Positions 9,101 through 17,596 are shown, counted from the stretch's first letter. The stretch: 57,748 nucleotides of DNA from CAYVWB01 sp964455395 (GCA_964455395.1 CAYVWB010000021.1:1-57748), one strand, 5' to 3'. Numbers and translations are program-made. The notes: a model not told the origin generated them from the letters alone.

Positions 9101-9898
9101 TGGGTCTATCGCAGCGCGTTCGGGTCGGACTACAAGCGCGCTTTGGCCACACGCTCCGAAGCCTCCCCTCTGGCGAACCTGCCTGATGTCGACATGGAAG
9201 CCGAACGCGAAGCTCTGCACGCTCACTTGCTGCGTGAACCCACCGAGGAAGAGTTCGTCATGTACCTGAACCACCCCGGGGACGCGCTCACCACCATCCG
9301 CTTCCAGACGGAGTTCGGCGACGCCAACAACCTGCCCCTGCACGTGTGGTTCGAAGGGCTGCCCGTGGGCGCGCCGCTGACCTACTACGACTCCACCGGC
9401 AAACCCCACGAGATGACCGTGCTGCGCATCAGCCGGCCCAACTCCCGGGGCTACGCCACCGTACGCTACACCCTGGATTCCGAGATCCTCGACTACGACG
9501 TGAAAGTGGCGGAGCCCGAAGCCGGCGGCGACGCCGGCGTGGAGATGGCCGACCCCAACAACCCCCACCACGTGGGCTCCCCCGGCTCCGGAGACCTCTG
9601 GGTGATGTACGTCAACCCCGGCGACATGGTGAAGCAAGGCGAAGAGCTCTTCAACATCTCCATCATGAAGCAGGAAAAAGCCGTGCTCTCGCCCATGGAC
9701 GGCCGGGTGAAACGCGTGTTGAAAACCGCGCACTACGCTGAAGACCGCAAGATGCAGCCCGTGAAAGCCGGCGAATTGCTGGTGGAGCTGGAAGCCGCGC
9801 CCAGCATGTGCGACGCCTGCGCGCAACCCCTGCTGGATGTGGCGTGTCGCTACTGCCCGCATTGCGGCGAACGCCTGGGCGAGGAAGCCGCGCTGTAA
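6194..9898 (+). CDS. pyc: Pyruvate carboxylase with C-terminal zinc ribbon
   Basis: 1234-residue single-chain enzyme converting pyruvate, bicarbonate and ATP to oxaloacetate. The first 450 residues are biotin carboxylase, with the glycine-rich ATP loop EGGGGGRG and EANTRLQVEHGITE. The middle third is the carboxyltransferase: DTTARD, LKDMAG with its lysine, and the metal-binding HFHRH. The biotin carrier domain follows, with Lys1159 in SIMKQEK, a variant of the usual AMKM. The last 30 residues are unusual: Cys1206-x2-Cys1209 and Cys1221-x2-CysGly at 1224, with another Cys at 1218, which reads as a zinc ribbon. The start is GTG with AAGGAG about 9 bases upstream. birA lies upstream and PEP synthase downstream, giving a pyruvate-to-C4/PEP module. 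Confidence 0.95.
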   Translation: MAIKSFEKVLEEIKGKPILVANRGIPARRILRSIWERFDAIPILTATDVDKTSPPTSGAQELLLLGKDPRAYLDLELIIRKAKARGVVAIHPGWGFASEDDVFPAMCDEAGIRFIGAWAEPMRKLGNKVALRQLAQELGVPVVPGSEGAVDIPKARQIAHEIGFPIMLKAEGGGGGRGIFAVHSENELEKAFERASAMAKASFGNPRLFVEKMLVNVRHIEIQVAADKYGNVFAFDERDCTVQRNHQKLIEITPSPWAGITPALREQLKEYSRTLVRAVDYYSLATVEFLITEDSTPYLIEANTRLQVEHGITECRYGVDLVEEQIAIAFDGELRFKEGETVPQQHAMQVRINCEDPKKNFEPNSGLITRYVSTGGPGIRLDSTLAAGYEFPSQYDSAGSLLIAYGQSWAKVLGIMDRALREYAVGGIKTTIPFFREVVKHPLFQTGELTTMFIAEHPEIYDYMDVEGEGRRLSRLVAEISAKGHNPYLQYGEYRTRGTPRMPALEMVLPTLESKSEPSPYPRGDSQACLDFLRDSDYVHFTDTTARDITQSNSGNRFRLAEDALMGPYLDRCKFFSLENGGGAHFHVAMLANMTYPFTEARKWNEFAPNTLKQILIRSTNVLGYKPQPRNLMRLTGEMINEHYDVIRCFDFLNHIENMLPFAEVAMATKGNIFEPALSLSWADGFDVDHYLDGAETILRVCGQAAGCSPEQAATRVILGLKDMAGVCPPRFVKALVEALRKRWPELVLHFHRHYTDGLFVPAVGAAAAAGAHIVDTAIGSAVRWYGQGEVLSTAAYIEDELGLKTDLDKDMIRQTNFVLKQIMPYYDRYTAPYFQGIDYDVVEHGMPGGATSSSQEGAMKAGYIHLLPQMLRFLAGTRKIVRYHDVTPGSQITWNTAFLAVTSAYQRGGDEEVRLLLEVLEGVAKNPTMEIDPEKNEPALMIYQDANDAFRDLLLGKYGKLPLGFPPDWVYRSAFGSDYKRALATRSEASPLANLPDVDMEAEREALHAHLLREPTEEEFVMYLNHPGDALTTIRFQTEFGDANNLPLHVWFEGLPVGAPLTYYDSTGKPHEMTVLRISRPNSRGYATVRYTLDSEILDYDVKVAEPEAGGDAGVEMADPNNPHHVGSPGSGDLWVMYVNPGDMVKQGEELFNISIMKQEKAVLSPMDGRVKRVLKTAHYAEDRKMQPVKAGELLVELEAAPSMCDACAQPLLDVACRYCPHCGERLGEEAAL

Positions 9899-9992
9899 GC
9901 GCCACGAAGTGGCTTGCCGATGCAACGTCCGCCGCCAATTGACTTTGAGGCGACGAGCGCGATACAAGTGACAATGACGTTGAAGTGAACAC

Positions 9993-10032
9993 GGCGGCTT
10001 TTCTTCCGCACCCGGAAAGCAAAGCCGCCTTT
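9993..10032 (+). terminator. Two-tier hairpin between pyc and pps
   Basis: Outer stem GGCGGCTTT (9993-10001) pairs perfectly with AAAGCCGCC (10021-10029), and inner TTCCG (10004-10008) pairs with CGGAA (10013-10017) around a 4-base loop. Only three T follow before a C-run. It could terminate part of the pyc transcripts, attenuate read-through into pps, or protect the pyc 3' end. It is the main structure in the 288-base pyc-pps gap. Confidence 0.6.
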
Positions 10033-10186
10033 CCCCAGAACCCCCCGCGTTCGCGCAGGACGGCGCCCTCTTCGGCAAGGCGCCCCACCCACGCGACGCG
10101 ATCTCGCCAAGGCGCACGCGGCGCCGCGATCCCCCGGGAAGGAAGGCCCCGGGATAGCGAATTTCCCCCAAGGAGGAGGAGAGCCC

Positions 10187-13100
10187 ATGGCCAAGTCCAA
10201 GGACGCAAAGTCCAAGGCCCACGAGCAAGATCCCCAGCAGGAACAGCGCGCTGAAAACGGCGCCGCCCTCGACGACGCCAAACTCGACGCCATCCGCGAG
10301 CAGCTCGTCCTCAGCGGCGCAGACATCGTCGCGCTCGGCGAGGAAGGCGAGCTCCTCGTCGGCGGCAAGAACTACAACACCGCCATCATCAGCCAGGTGG
10401 ACGGCATCCGCGCGCCGCAGTTCCGGGCCATCTCCTCCAAGGCCTTCCACATGCTCCTGGACGAGACCAAGGTGAACGCCACCCTCATCCGCAATGTGGT
10501 CAACCGCGAGTACAACAAGACCAACTGGGCGGATGCGGAAATCAACAAGGATTCTGAATTTCTGCAGAAATTCGTGCGTCGCCTGGGCGCGGAAGTCAAC
10601 GCCACCGCCAAAGCCGAAGGCGAAAAGAATCAAGTCAAGATCCGTACGTTCATCAACAACGTCGTGGAAGGCTTCGCCACCTCCCCCGAAGGCATCGACC
10701 AACTGCGCAAGCGCAGCGTGCTCGTCCAGGTCGCCATCCTCTCCGTGGATCTGCCCAAAGTCGTGGAACAGGCCGTGCGCGAAGCGTACGCTTCCATCTG
10801 CAAGGAAGCCGGTCTGGAAGACGAACCCGTGGCCGTGCGGAGCTCCGCCGCCGGGGAAGACAGCCGCAAGAAAGCGTTCGCCGGGCTGCAAGACACCTAT
10901 CTGAACATCGTGGGCGAGCAGCAGGTGGTGCACGCCTACCACTGGGACTGCGCCAGCGCCTACAACCTGCGCTCCATGACGTATCGCCGCGAAGCCATCC
11001 TGGACGCCATCGCCAAGGCCGAATCCTCCGGCGACGACACCATCGCGGAGAAGGCCAAGCGTGAATGGTCCATCGAGAACACCTCCCTCTCGGTGTGCAT
11101 CATGCGCATGATCAACCCCATGATCTCCGGCACCGCCTTCAGCGCGGACACCGCCACGGGCTGCCGCGGCACGGACCGCAAGGACCTCGTCTCCATGGAC
11201 GCCTCCTACGGCCTGGGCGAAGCTGTGGTGGGCGGCATGGTGACCCCGGACAAGTTCTACGTCTTCAAGCGTGACGACAACTCCGAAGTGGTCATTCGTC
11301 AGATGGGCTTCAAGGACAAGAAGATCGTCTACGACGACAACGGCGGCACCAAGAAAGTGGACGTGCCTGAAAGCGAGATGTTCCGCTGGTCGCTTTCCCT
11401 GGCGCAAGCCGAGGAAGTGGCCAAGGGCGTGCGCGCCATCTCCCAGGCGTATGACGGCATGATCATGGACACCGAGTTCTGCTTCGACGCCTCCGACCGG
11501 CTCTGGTTCGTGCAAGCCCGGCCCGAGACGCGCTGGAACGAGGAGTTCGAGCTCCATCCGGACACCATCTTCATGCGACGTCTGGAGGTGGAGGAGAAAG
11601 CCAAGAAGACCGCCGAGTCCATCCTGGAAGGCAACGGCGCCTCCCGCGGCGCCGGTCAAGGCACGGTGAAGTTCCTGCGCAGCGCGCTGGAGCTCAACAA
11701 GATCAACAAAGGCGATATCCTCGCCGCCGAGCGCACGGACCCGGACATGGTGCCGGGCATGCGCATCGCTTCCGCCATCCTCGCGGATGTGGGTGGAGAC
11801 ACCTCGCACGCAGCCATCACCTCCCGGGAGCTGGGCATTCCGGCTGTCATCGGCATCGGCCGCATCGAGCTGCTGCGCGCTCTGGACGGTCAGGAAATCA
11901 CCGTGGACGGCTCCGAGGGCAAGGTCTTCCGCGGGCTTCTGCCCCTGGCCGAAGTCGGCGGCGAGATCGAGGTGGACAAGCTCCCCGCCACCAAGACGAA
12001 GGTGGGGCTCATTCTTGCGGACGTGGGCCAGGCCATGTTCCTCTCCCGGCTGCGGCAGTCCGCGGACTTCGAAGTGGGCCTGCTGCGCGCGGAGTTCATG
12101 CTGGGCAACATCGCCGTGCATCCGCAAGCCCTGGAAGCCTACGACAACGGCGAGCTGGAGCGCGTGGTGGAGAATCGGCTGCAGGATCTGGAGAGCCAGC
12201 TCACCAAGATCATCCGCGAACAGATGGCTGCCGGCGTCGTCACCCTGGACATGAAGCTGCGCCACTACGTGGGCCTCATCACCGGTCTTTCCAGGCAGCT
12301 GGAGACGCTCACCGAGCGCGAGGTCTCCCGCTCCACGGACGAAGTCCTCGCCATCCACCGCGAGCTGCGCGAGCTGGACCACAAGCTCGACGACCATGTC
12401 TCGCTGGCCACGCGTCGGCTGGACGTGTTGAAGACTTCCACGAGTCTCGCCGAGCATGTCTCCGTGGTCATGGGCTACAAGGACGAGCTGTCGACGCTCA
12501 CCGGCAAGGATCCGGACACCTTGAAGCGCAAGCAGGAGATCGAAGCCTCCATCCGCTCCCATGTGGACCGCATCAAGGACGACCCAGAGGTGCAGGAGAT
12601 GCTGGAGCGCATCCATGCGTTGCGTCGCGACGTCGCGCAGAAAGTGGGTCTGCTCTCCGCCATGGAGAACCTGCGTCACATCCCCGAGCGCATTCGCGAG
12701 ATCATCACCGCGCGGGGGTACCGCACCGGCCGCGAGCACTACACCCAGACCCTGGCGCAAGGCCTGGCGCTCTTCGCCATGGCGTTCTATGGTCGGCCCA
12801 TCGTCTACCGGACCACGGACTTCAAGTCCAACGAGTACCGCAACCTCATCGGGGGCTCCCTCTTCGAGCATCAGGAAGACAACCCCATGCTGGGTTACCG
12901 GGGCGTCTCCCGCAACATCCACGACTGGGAGCTGGAAGCTTTCAAGCTGGCGCGCGGCGTTTTCGGCGGCGTGAACCTGCAGCTCATGTTCCCCTTCGTG
13001 CGCACTCTGGAGGAAGCCCGCTCCATGCGGCGCTACGTGGAGCAAGTCCACAACCTCAAGAGCGGCAAGGACGGTCTGAAGATCATCCTCATGAGCGAGA

Positions 13101-13804
13101 TTCCCTCCAACGCCATCCTCGCCAAGCAGTTCATCGAGGAGTTCGACGGCTTCTCCATCGGCTCCAACGACATGACGCAGATGGTCCTCGCCACCGACCG
13201 GGACAACGCCAGCCTCCGCCACATCTATGACGAGGAGGACCCCGCCGTGATCTGGGCCATCCTCGTCACCATCTTCACCGGCCAGAAGTACGGCAAGAAG
13301 GTGGGCTTCTGCGGACAAGGCGTCTCCAACTCGCTCATTCTGCGCGGCTTGGTGGCCATCGCAGGCATCGTCTCCGCTTCCGTGGTGCCGGACACCTACG
13401 AGCAGACCAAGCACGACGTGGCCGCCATCGAAGCCGAGGACATCCCCGTGGCGAAGCTGGGCGCGTGGCTCTCCGAGCGCTTCATCGAGCGCATGAAGGA
13501 CTTGCTGAAGTCCCACAGCTACGAGCACATCCTCAAGAAATACACCACCGCTCCGGACTTCATGGAGTGGTACGAAGGCGAGCTGGCGCGACTCTCCGAG
13601 CAGCTCAAGGAAAACCTGGACACCACCAAGGAATCCTTCTACCGCGCAGAGATGGAGCAGTTCCGCAAGATCTTCCACAAGCCTGTCATCTACGCCAACT
13701 GGGACTGGGAGAACACCGTGCTGGACGCCCTCCACCAAGCCGGATTCACCGACTTCGATGAGCAGGCCAAGGCCTTGGACGCGCAGCGCAAGGCAAAATG
13801 GTAG
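10187..13804 (+). CDS. ppsA: Phosphoenolpyruvate synthase, extended form
   Basis: 1205 residues, against about 790 for E. coli PpsA. It makes PEP from pyruvate and ATP, releasing AMP and phosphate. The N-terminal ATP-binding domain has VGGKN, AVRSSAAGED and FAGLQDTY. The phosphohistidine swivel is GGDTSHAAITSRELG with His541. The PEP/pyruvate barrel starts at SRLRQSADFEVGLLRAEF (about 618) and resumes with TTDFKSNEYRNL, FVRT, SEIPSNA, GSNDMTQ and GFCGQG (Cys1042). Between the two barrel parts, residues about 655-840 are a helical, coiled-coil-like insertion. Extra segments also sit near residues 75-160 and after about 1080. A strong AGGAGG precedes the ATG, and a terminator closes the gene. 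Confidence 0.93.
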   Translation: MAKSKDAKSKAHEQDPQQEQRAENGAALDDAKLDAIREQLVLSGADIVALGEEGELLVGGKNYNTAIISQVDGIRAPQFRAISSKAFHMLLDETKVNATLIRNVVNREYNKTNWADAEINKDSEFLQKFVRRLGAEVNATAKAEGEKNQVKIRTFINNVVEGFATSPEGIDQLRKRSVLVQVAILSVDLPKVVEQAVREAYASICKEAGLEDEPVAVRSSAAGEDSRKKAFAGLQDTYLNIVGEQQVVHAYHWDCASAYNLRSMTYRREAILDAIAKAESSGDDTIAEKAKREWSIENTSLSVCIMRMINPMISGTAFSADTATGCRGTDRKDLVSMDASYGLGEAVVGGMVTPDKFYVFKRDDNSEVVIRQMGFKDKKIVYDDNGGTKKVDVPESEMFRWSLSLAQAEEVAKGVRAISQAYDGMIMDTEFCFDASDRLWFVQARPETRWNEEFELHPDTIFMRRLEVEEKAKKTAESILEGNGASRGAGQGTVKFLRSALELNKINKGDILAAERTDPDMVPGMRIASAILADVGGDTSHAAITSRELGIPAVIGIGRIELLRALDGQEITVDGSEGKVFRGLLPLAEVGGEIEVDKLPATKTKVGLILADVGQAMFLSRLRQSADFEVGLLRAEFMLGNIAVHPQALEAYDNGELERVVENRLQDLESQLTKIIREQMAAGVVTLDMKLRHYVGLITGLSRQLETLTEREVSRSTDEVLAIHRELRELDHKLDDHVSLATRRLDVLKTSTSLAEHVSVVMGYKDELSTLTGKDPDTLKRKQEIEASIRSHVDRIKDDPEVQEMLERIHALRRDVAQKVGLLSAMENLRHIPERIREIITARGYRTGREHYTQTLAQGLALFAMAFYGRPIVYRTTDFKSNEYRNLIGGSLFEHQEDNPMLGYRGVSRNIHDWELEAFKLARGVFGGVNLQLMFPFVRTLEEARSMRRYVEQVHNLKSGKDGLKIILMSEIPSNAILAKQFIEEFDGFSIGSNDMTQMVLATDRDNASLRHIYDEEDPAVIWAILVTIFTGQKYGKKVGFCGQGVSNSLILRGLVAIAGIVSASVVPDTYEQTKHDVAAIEAEDIPVAKLGAWLSERFIERMKDLLKSHSYEHILKKYTTAPDFMEWYEGELARLSEQLKENLDTTKESFYRAEMEQFRKIFHKPVIYANWDWENTVLDALHQAGFTDFDEQAKALDAQRKAKW

Positions 13805-13828
13805 ACCCCCCCGACATGTCATCCGCAA

Positions 13829-13863
13829 GGCCCCTTCCTCCCTCGTGAGGCGGGGGCTTTTTT
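13829..13863 (+). terminator. Rho-independent terminator after pps
   Basis: GCCCC pairs with GGGGC, with an inner CCTC/GAGG stem, followed by a run of six T. It lies 25 bases after the pps stop and ends only 12 bases before the next start codon. Confidence 0.85.
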
Positions 13864-13874
13864 GCCCTTTCATC

Positions 13875-14693
13875 ATGGACAACGAAAGCGCTCCGCGCGC
13901 CGACCTCCACGCGCTCCGACGCGACCTCGCCGAGCATGGCGCAGCCTCGGACACCACCGCCGTCTACCAGGACGATCTGGCGAACTTCCTGCGCGCGGCG
14001 TCGCATATCCCCGGGCCGGTCATCGAAGTCGGTGCGTTCTATGGCGGCCTCACGGTTCAGCTGGCGGCGCTCTGTCGGGAAGCCGGTAGACCCTGCTTCA
14101 CCGTGGACGTGGAAGCCGGCTGCCTCGCCGTGACGCGGGAGCACCTGGCGCGCAACAGGCTTGACGACGCCTGTCTGCCACACCACGGCGACCTCGCTTC
14201 CTGTCTGCAAGGCGAATGGTTCGGCGCGTTTCGTGAAGCGCACGGACCGCCGTTGCTGGTCATCATCGACGGGGACCACCGGTACGCCGGCGTCCGGGCG
14301 GACATCGCCGCCGTGCAGCGACATGCGCAGGGGACGCGGTTTCTCGCCTTCCACGACGTGGGGTTGCGTTTCGTGCGGCGGGAGTTGGCGGCCATCCGTG
14401 TGGATCTCGCCATCCTCCACGCTCTGGACACGGCGCCGGCGCGTCGGCTGGGGGTGACAGCAGGGCAGGGGCCTTTGCGCACAACGCCCAATCCCGCAGA
14501 TCCCGAGGACGACTACCACCACGCCGTGGGCTTTCCGGAGGGGTTGCTCGTCCGTCTGGGCGAGACGACAGTGGAGCTGGCGGGCGCTGAACCGGAGCAG
14601 CCCGTGCGTGCGCTGCTGCCTTCCGGCATGAACCGCGGCGCGGGCGGCGTGAAGGCGCGGCTGGGCCGATGGCTCGGCAAGCCATGGGATTGA
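13875..14693 (+). CDS. Class I SAM-dependent methyltransferase (Methyltransf_24-like)
   Basis: 272-residue protein with a Rossmann SAM site VIEVGAFYGG near residues 38-47, an acidic end to beta-2 (FTVDVEAG), IIDGDHRY after the core strands and FLAFHDVG, the pattern of Methyltransf_24/cephalosporin-hydroxylase-like methyltransferases that act on small molecules or sugars. The acceptor is unknown. The ATG at 13875 lies immediately after the T-run of the pps terminator and has no recognisable Shine-Dalgarno site. Longer in-frame starts overlap pps and seem wrong, so expression of this gene is a puzzle. It stands alone ahead of the flavocytochrome gene. Confidence 0.75.
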   Translation: MDNESAPRADLHALRRDLAEHGAASDTTAVYQDDLANFLRAASHIPGPVIEVGAFYGGLTVQLAALCREAGRPCFTVDVEAGCLAVTREHLARNRLDDACLPHHGDLASCLQGEWFGAFREAHGPPLLVIIDGDHRYAGVRADIAAVQRHAQGTRFLAFHDVGLRFVRRELAAIRVDLAILHALDTAPARRLGVTAGQGPLRTTPNPADPEDDYHHAVGFPEGLLVRLGETTVELAGAEPEQPVRALLPSGMNRGAGGVKARLGRWLGKPWD

Positions 14694-14796
14694 TCTTTTT
14701 TCCACAAGGCCTCTTCCACCGGACGCGGGGATAGGATAGGGTGCGCTGTGAACCTCGATTGACCACTTGCCGCGTCACCCCGCCACAGCATCCCCC

Positions 14797-16257
14797 ATGA
14801 GCGAAGCACCTCTTCACGACGTCTCCCCCGCCGAGTCCCCGGACCACGAAGCACAACGCCGCGCCATCGCCGTGCGCGCCCGCAACAAGCGCCTGATGTT
14901 CTACGTGTGGGCGTTCATGCACGCGCTCATGAATCTGGCGTGGGTCTTGTCGCGCGTCCACCATTTCCAGAATCCCTCCTGGGAGTACGCTCTGGGGGAT
15001 TTCGCCAACCTCTGCGCGTTCAACGGGCTGGTGTTCTTCACGTTGATGCTGCTGCTGGGGTCGCGCAACCCGCTTTTGGAGCGCACTTTCGGCCTGGACC
15101 GGATGATGCTCCTGCACCGTCGTCTGGGGGTGGCCACGGTGGCGTGTTTCGTGGGGCACGCCATCTTCCGCACATGGTCCATCTCTCTGAACCGGGGTGT
15201 GGGGTACGATTTCTCGTTGCTCTATTCGATGGATCTCGCGGAGTGGGATCTGGTGCTGGGCCGGCTTGCTCTGGTCATCTTGCTGGTGGGTTCGGCGCTG
15301 GCGTTTCTGGGGCAGAAGTACCTGCTCATCCGTTACCAGCACTGGAAACGGCCGCATTACCTGTTCTATCTGTCCCTGCCCATGGGGCTGGTCCATGCGT
15401 ACGCCCACGGCAACGACATGGGGACGCATCCTTTTCTGGAGGCCGGCGCAGCGCTGGCGGCGGTGGCGGCCGCGGATTTCCTGCGTCGGGTGTGGTATCT
15501 GCTGCGGCGCAAACGACGGCAGATATGGACGCTGGTGAAACGCGATCAGGTTACGGGCGACACCACCACCCTGACCCTGGAGCACCCGGACGCCCCAGCC
15601 AATTTTCGGTCAATGCGCGCCGGTCAGTTCGGCGTCACAAGGTGTCCTCATGCGTTCCACCTGAACGAACCGCATCCCTTCACGGTGGTCAGCGCGCCCC
15701 CCACGGCGCCGACTTCCACCTACGGCGCGCTGCAGTTCTCCATCAAGGTGGCGGGGGACTTCACCACGGAGTTCGTCCGTCTCCCCGTGGGGACGGAGGT
15801 GTTGGTGGAGGGGCCCTACGGCGTTTTCCTTTCGGATGTGGCGCGTCATGAGCGGCTGGGCCTCATCGCCGGCGGGGTGGGCGTCACGCCGTTCCTCAGC
15901 TTGATTCGAGACTTCGCGGCGCGCGAGGTCGTCGTTCCCACCACGCTGGTGTGGTCCAACAAGACGCTGGCGGACGCCTTCGCCGTGGAGGAACTGGTGG
16001 GCTACACCAACGTCATTCCGCTCAAGCTGGTGTTTCTGTTCACGCGGGAGTCGCCCGAGGCTTTCCCCAGCGAGCACCACGCCGTGACGGTCTATCAGGG
16101 CCGACTGGGCCCCGGCCTGGTGGGGGAGATCTTCCGCGGCGACGAAGGTTTTTACGTGTGTGGTCCGGAGTCCATGCAAGTTGCGACGGTGAAAGCGCTG
16201 CAGACCTCCCTGGGCGTGGAGGAAAAACGCATCACCCGCGAGCATTTCTTCTGGTGA
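14797..16257 (+). CDS. Ferric reductase-like transmembrane flavocytochrome
   Basis: 486-residue integral membrane oxidoreductase of the ferric reductase/NADPH oxidase type. The first half has several hydrophobic helices with heme-ligand pairs: HRRLG and VGHA separated by 13 residues, and HYLFY with VHAY one helix on. The second half is soluble: an FAD-binding barrel (HPFTVVSAP, then VLVEGPYG) and an NAD(P)-binding domain (GLIAGGVGVTPFLSLIRDF, ending FYVCGPESM). It should pass electrons from NAD(P)H via FAD and two b hemes across the membrane to an acceptor such as Fe(III) or oxygen; the acceptor is inferred, not seen. The ATG at 14797 was preferred over an upstream TTG at 14767, although neither has a good ribosome site. 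Confidence 0.85.
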   Translation: MSEAPLHDVSPAESPDHEAQRRAIAVRARNKRLMFYVWAFMHALMNLAWVLSRVHHFQNPSWEYALGDFANLCAFNGLVFFTLMLLLGSRNPLLERTFGLDRMMLLHRRLGVATVACFVGHAIFRTWSISLNRGVGYDFSLLYSMDLAEWDLVLGRLALVILLVGSALAFLGQKYLLIRYQHWKRPHYLFYLSLPMGLVHAYAHGNDMGTHPFLEAGAALAAVAAADFLRRVWYLLRRKRRQIWTLVKRDQVTGDTTTLTLEHPDAPANFRSMRAGQFGVTRCPHAFHLNEPHPFTVVSAPPTAPTSTYGALQFSIKVAGDFTTEFVRLPVGTEVLVEGPYGVFLSDVARHERLGLIAGGVGVTPFLSLIRDFAAREVVVPTTLVWSNKTLADAFAVEELVGYTNVIPLKLVFLFTRESPEAFPSEHHAVTVYQGRLGPGLVGEIFRGDEGFYVCGPESMQVATVKALQTSLGVEEKRITREHFFW

Positions 16258-16282
16258 CCGAACGCGCGACGAGGAGAAACGC

Positions 16283-17086
16283 ATGACCTACGTGCACGGC
16301 TACTGTCAGCGCGAGCAGCTTCGACTGATCGATCAAGCCACGACCCTGGTGGAACTGCTCCATGCAGACACCGTCTACCCCGCAGGCAGCCGTGTGCTGG
16401 AAGCCGGCTGCGGCGTGGGCGCGCAAACCGTGACCCTGGCGGCCAACAGTCCCCATGCCTCGATCACCGCCATGGAGATCGCTCCGGAGTCCCTCGCGGA
16501 AGCCGAGCGTACGGTACGCGCCGCCGGCTTCGAGAACGTCGCTTTCCAGCAGGGTGACATCTTCCACATGGAGTTCGAGGATGACGCCTTCGACCACGTC
16601 TTCCTCTGCTTCGTGCTGGAGCACCTCGCCCGGCCGCAGGAAGCGCTCCGCCATCTGGTGCGCGTGCTGCGGCCCGGCGGCTCCATCACCGTCATCGAGG
16701 GGGACCACGGCTCTACGTATTTCCACCCCCACAGCGAACTCGCACACCAGGCCATCCAGTGTCAGGTGACGCTGCAACAGCGCGCCGGCGGGGACGCGAA
16801 CATCGGCCGGCGACTCTACCCGCTCCTCACGGCCGCCGGCCTCGCGCAGACGCAGGTCTCGCCCCGCATGGTCTATGTGGACGCCAGCCGCCCCCGTCTC
16901 GTGGAGGGCTACATCAAGAACACCTTCACCGCCATGATTCAAGGCGTGCGCGGCCCCGCGCTGGCGGCCGGGCTCATGGAGGCCGCAGCGTTCGACCAGG
17001 GCGTGGCCGATTTGCTGCGCACCGCCGAGCCGGACGGCGTCTTCTGCTACACGTTCTTCAAGGCGAGAGGGGTGAAGCCGGCGTGA
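16283..17086 (+). CDS. Class I SAM-dependent methyltransferase (Methyltransf_11-like)
   Basis: 267 residues. SAM motif I is VLEAGCGVGAQT near residues 40-51, followed by AMEIAPESL (motif II) and the post-core LRPGGSITVIEGDHG. The family is the broad UbiE/Methyltransf_11 group acting on small molecules, and the substrate is not evident. GAGGAG lies 10-15 bases before the ATG, 25 bases after the flavocytochrome stop, so the two genes are probably co-transcribed. Its last 29 bases overlap the end of the convergent VOC gene. Confidence 0.82.
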   Translation: MTYVHGYCQREQLRLIDQATTLVELLHADTVYPAGSRVLEAGCGVGAQTVTLAANSPHASITAMEIAPESLAEAERTVRAAGFENVAFQQGDIFHMEFEDDAFDHVFLCFVLEHLARPQEALRHLVRVLRPGGSITVIEGDHGSTYFHPHSELAHQAIQCQVTLQQRAGGDANIGRRLYPLLTAAGLAQTQVSPRMVYVDASRPRLVEGYIKNTFTAMIQGVRGPALAAGLMEAAAFDQGVADLLRTAEPDGVFCYTFFKARGVKPA

Positions 17087-17486
17087 GCGTCTCCGGTTCC
17101 GACTCGGGGGACGTCACCAGGTGGACCACGTCTCCCGGCGCGGCGATCCAGAAACCGTCCAGGTCGATGGGCAGGGGCTCCACCGCATCACACCGGGGAA
17201 CGCCTGCAGCGGCGAGTCGCGCGGCGGCGGCCTTCGTGTCCGGCGTCACCAGCTCCAGCCAGACTTCGGCTTGGCTCAAGCGTTCGCAGCGGTCCACCCA
17301 GAGGCGGTTGGCGCCGAAGCGGAAGCTCACGCTGGCGGCGTCGGCCGCCAAGACGGGCAACCCCAAGACATCTCGGTAAAACGCCACGGCGGCGTCGAAG
17401 CGGTGCGTCGGCGTCTTCAGCGCGATGTTCACGCCTCCACTGAAGGCAGGCGGGGCGGGAGTTTCAACAGCGGTGGGGTGGCTCAT
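17058..17486 (-). CDS. VOC (glyoxalase/dioxygenase-fold) family protein
   Basis: 142-residue single-domain vicinal-oxygen-chelate protein: VNIALKTPTHRFDAAVAFYRDVLGLPVL, cited here as the segment at residues 18-45, is the typical first beta-alpha unit, and LWVDRCERLSQ with VWLELVT continues the fold. Family members include glyoxalase I, antibiotic-binding proteins and dioxygenases; none of these can be assigned. The start at 17486 has GGAG about 10 bases upstream; an in-frame ATG at 17567 would add 27 low-complexity residues. It converges on the methyltransferase gene with a 29-base overlap. Confidence 0.78.
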   Translation of the reverse strand: MSHPTAVETPAPPAFSGGVNIALKTPTHRFDAAVAFYRDVLGLPVLAADAASVSFRFGANRLWVDRCERLSQAEVWLELVTPDTKAAAARLAAAGVPRCDAVEPLPIDLDGFWIAAPGDVVHLVTSPESEPETLTPASPLSP

Positions 17487-17596
17487 GCGGGGCGCTCCAT
17501 GGGGCGTTCGACAGACGATGTGATGAGGATGCGCGGCGGCTGGCGGCTGCGCGGACCCTTCCGACATAGCACGAACAATTGCAAAGGAGAATCGTC

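Noticed and set aside
6056..13957. 2633-codon minus-strand open frame
   Set aside because: Lies antisense to the full lengths of pyc and pps, has no recognisable domain and is composed of Val/Leu/His/Gly-rich runs typical of reverse-strand shadow translation.
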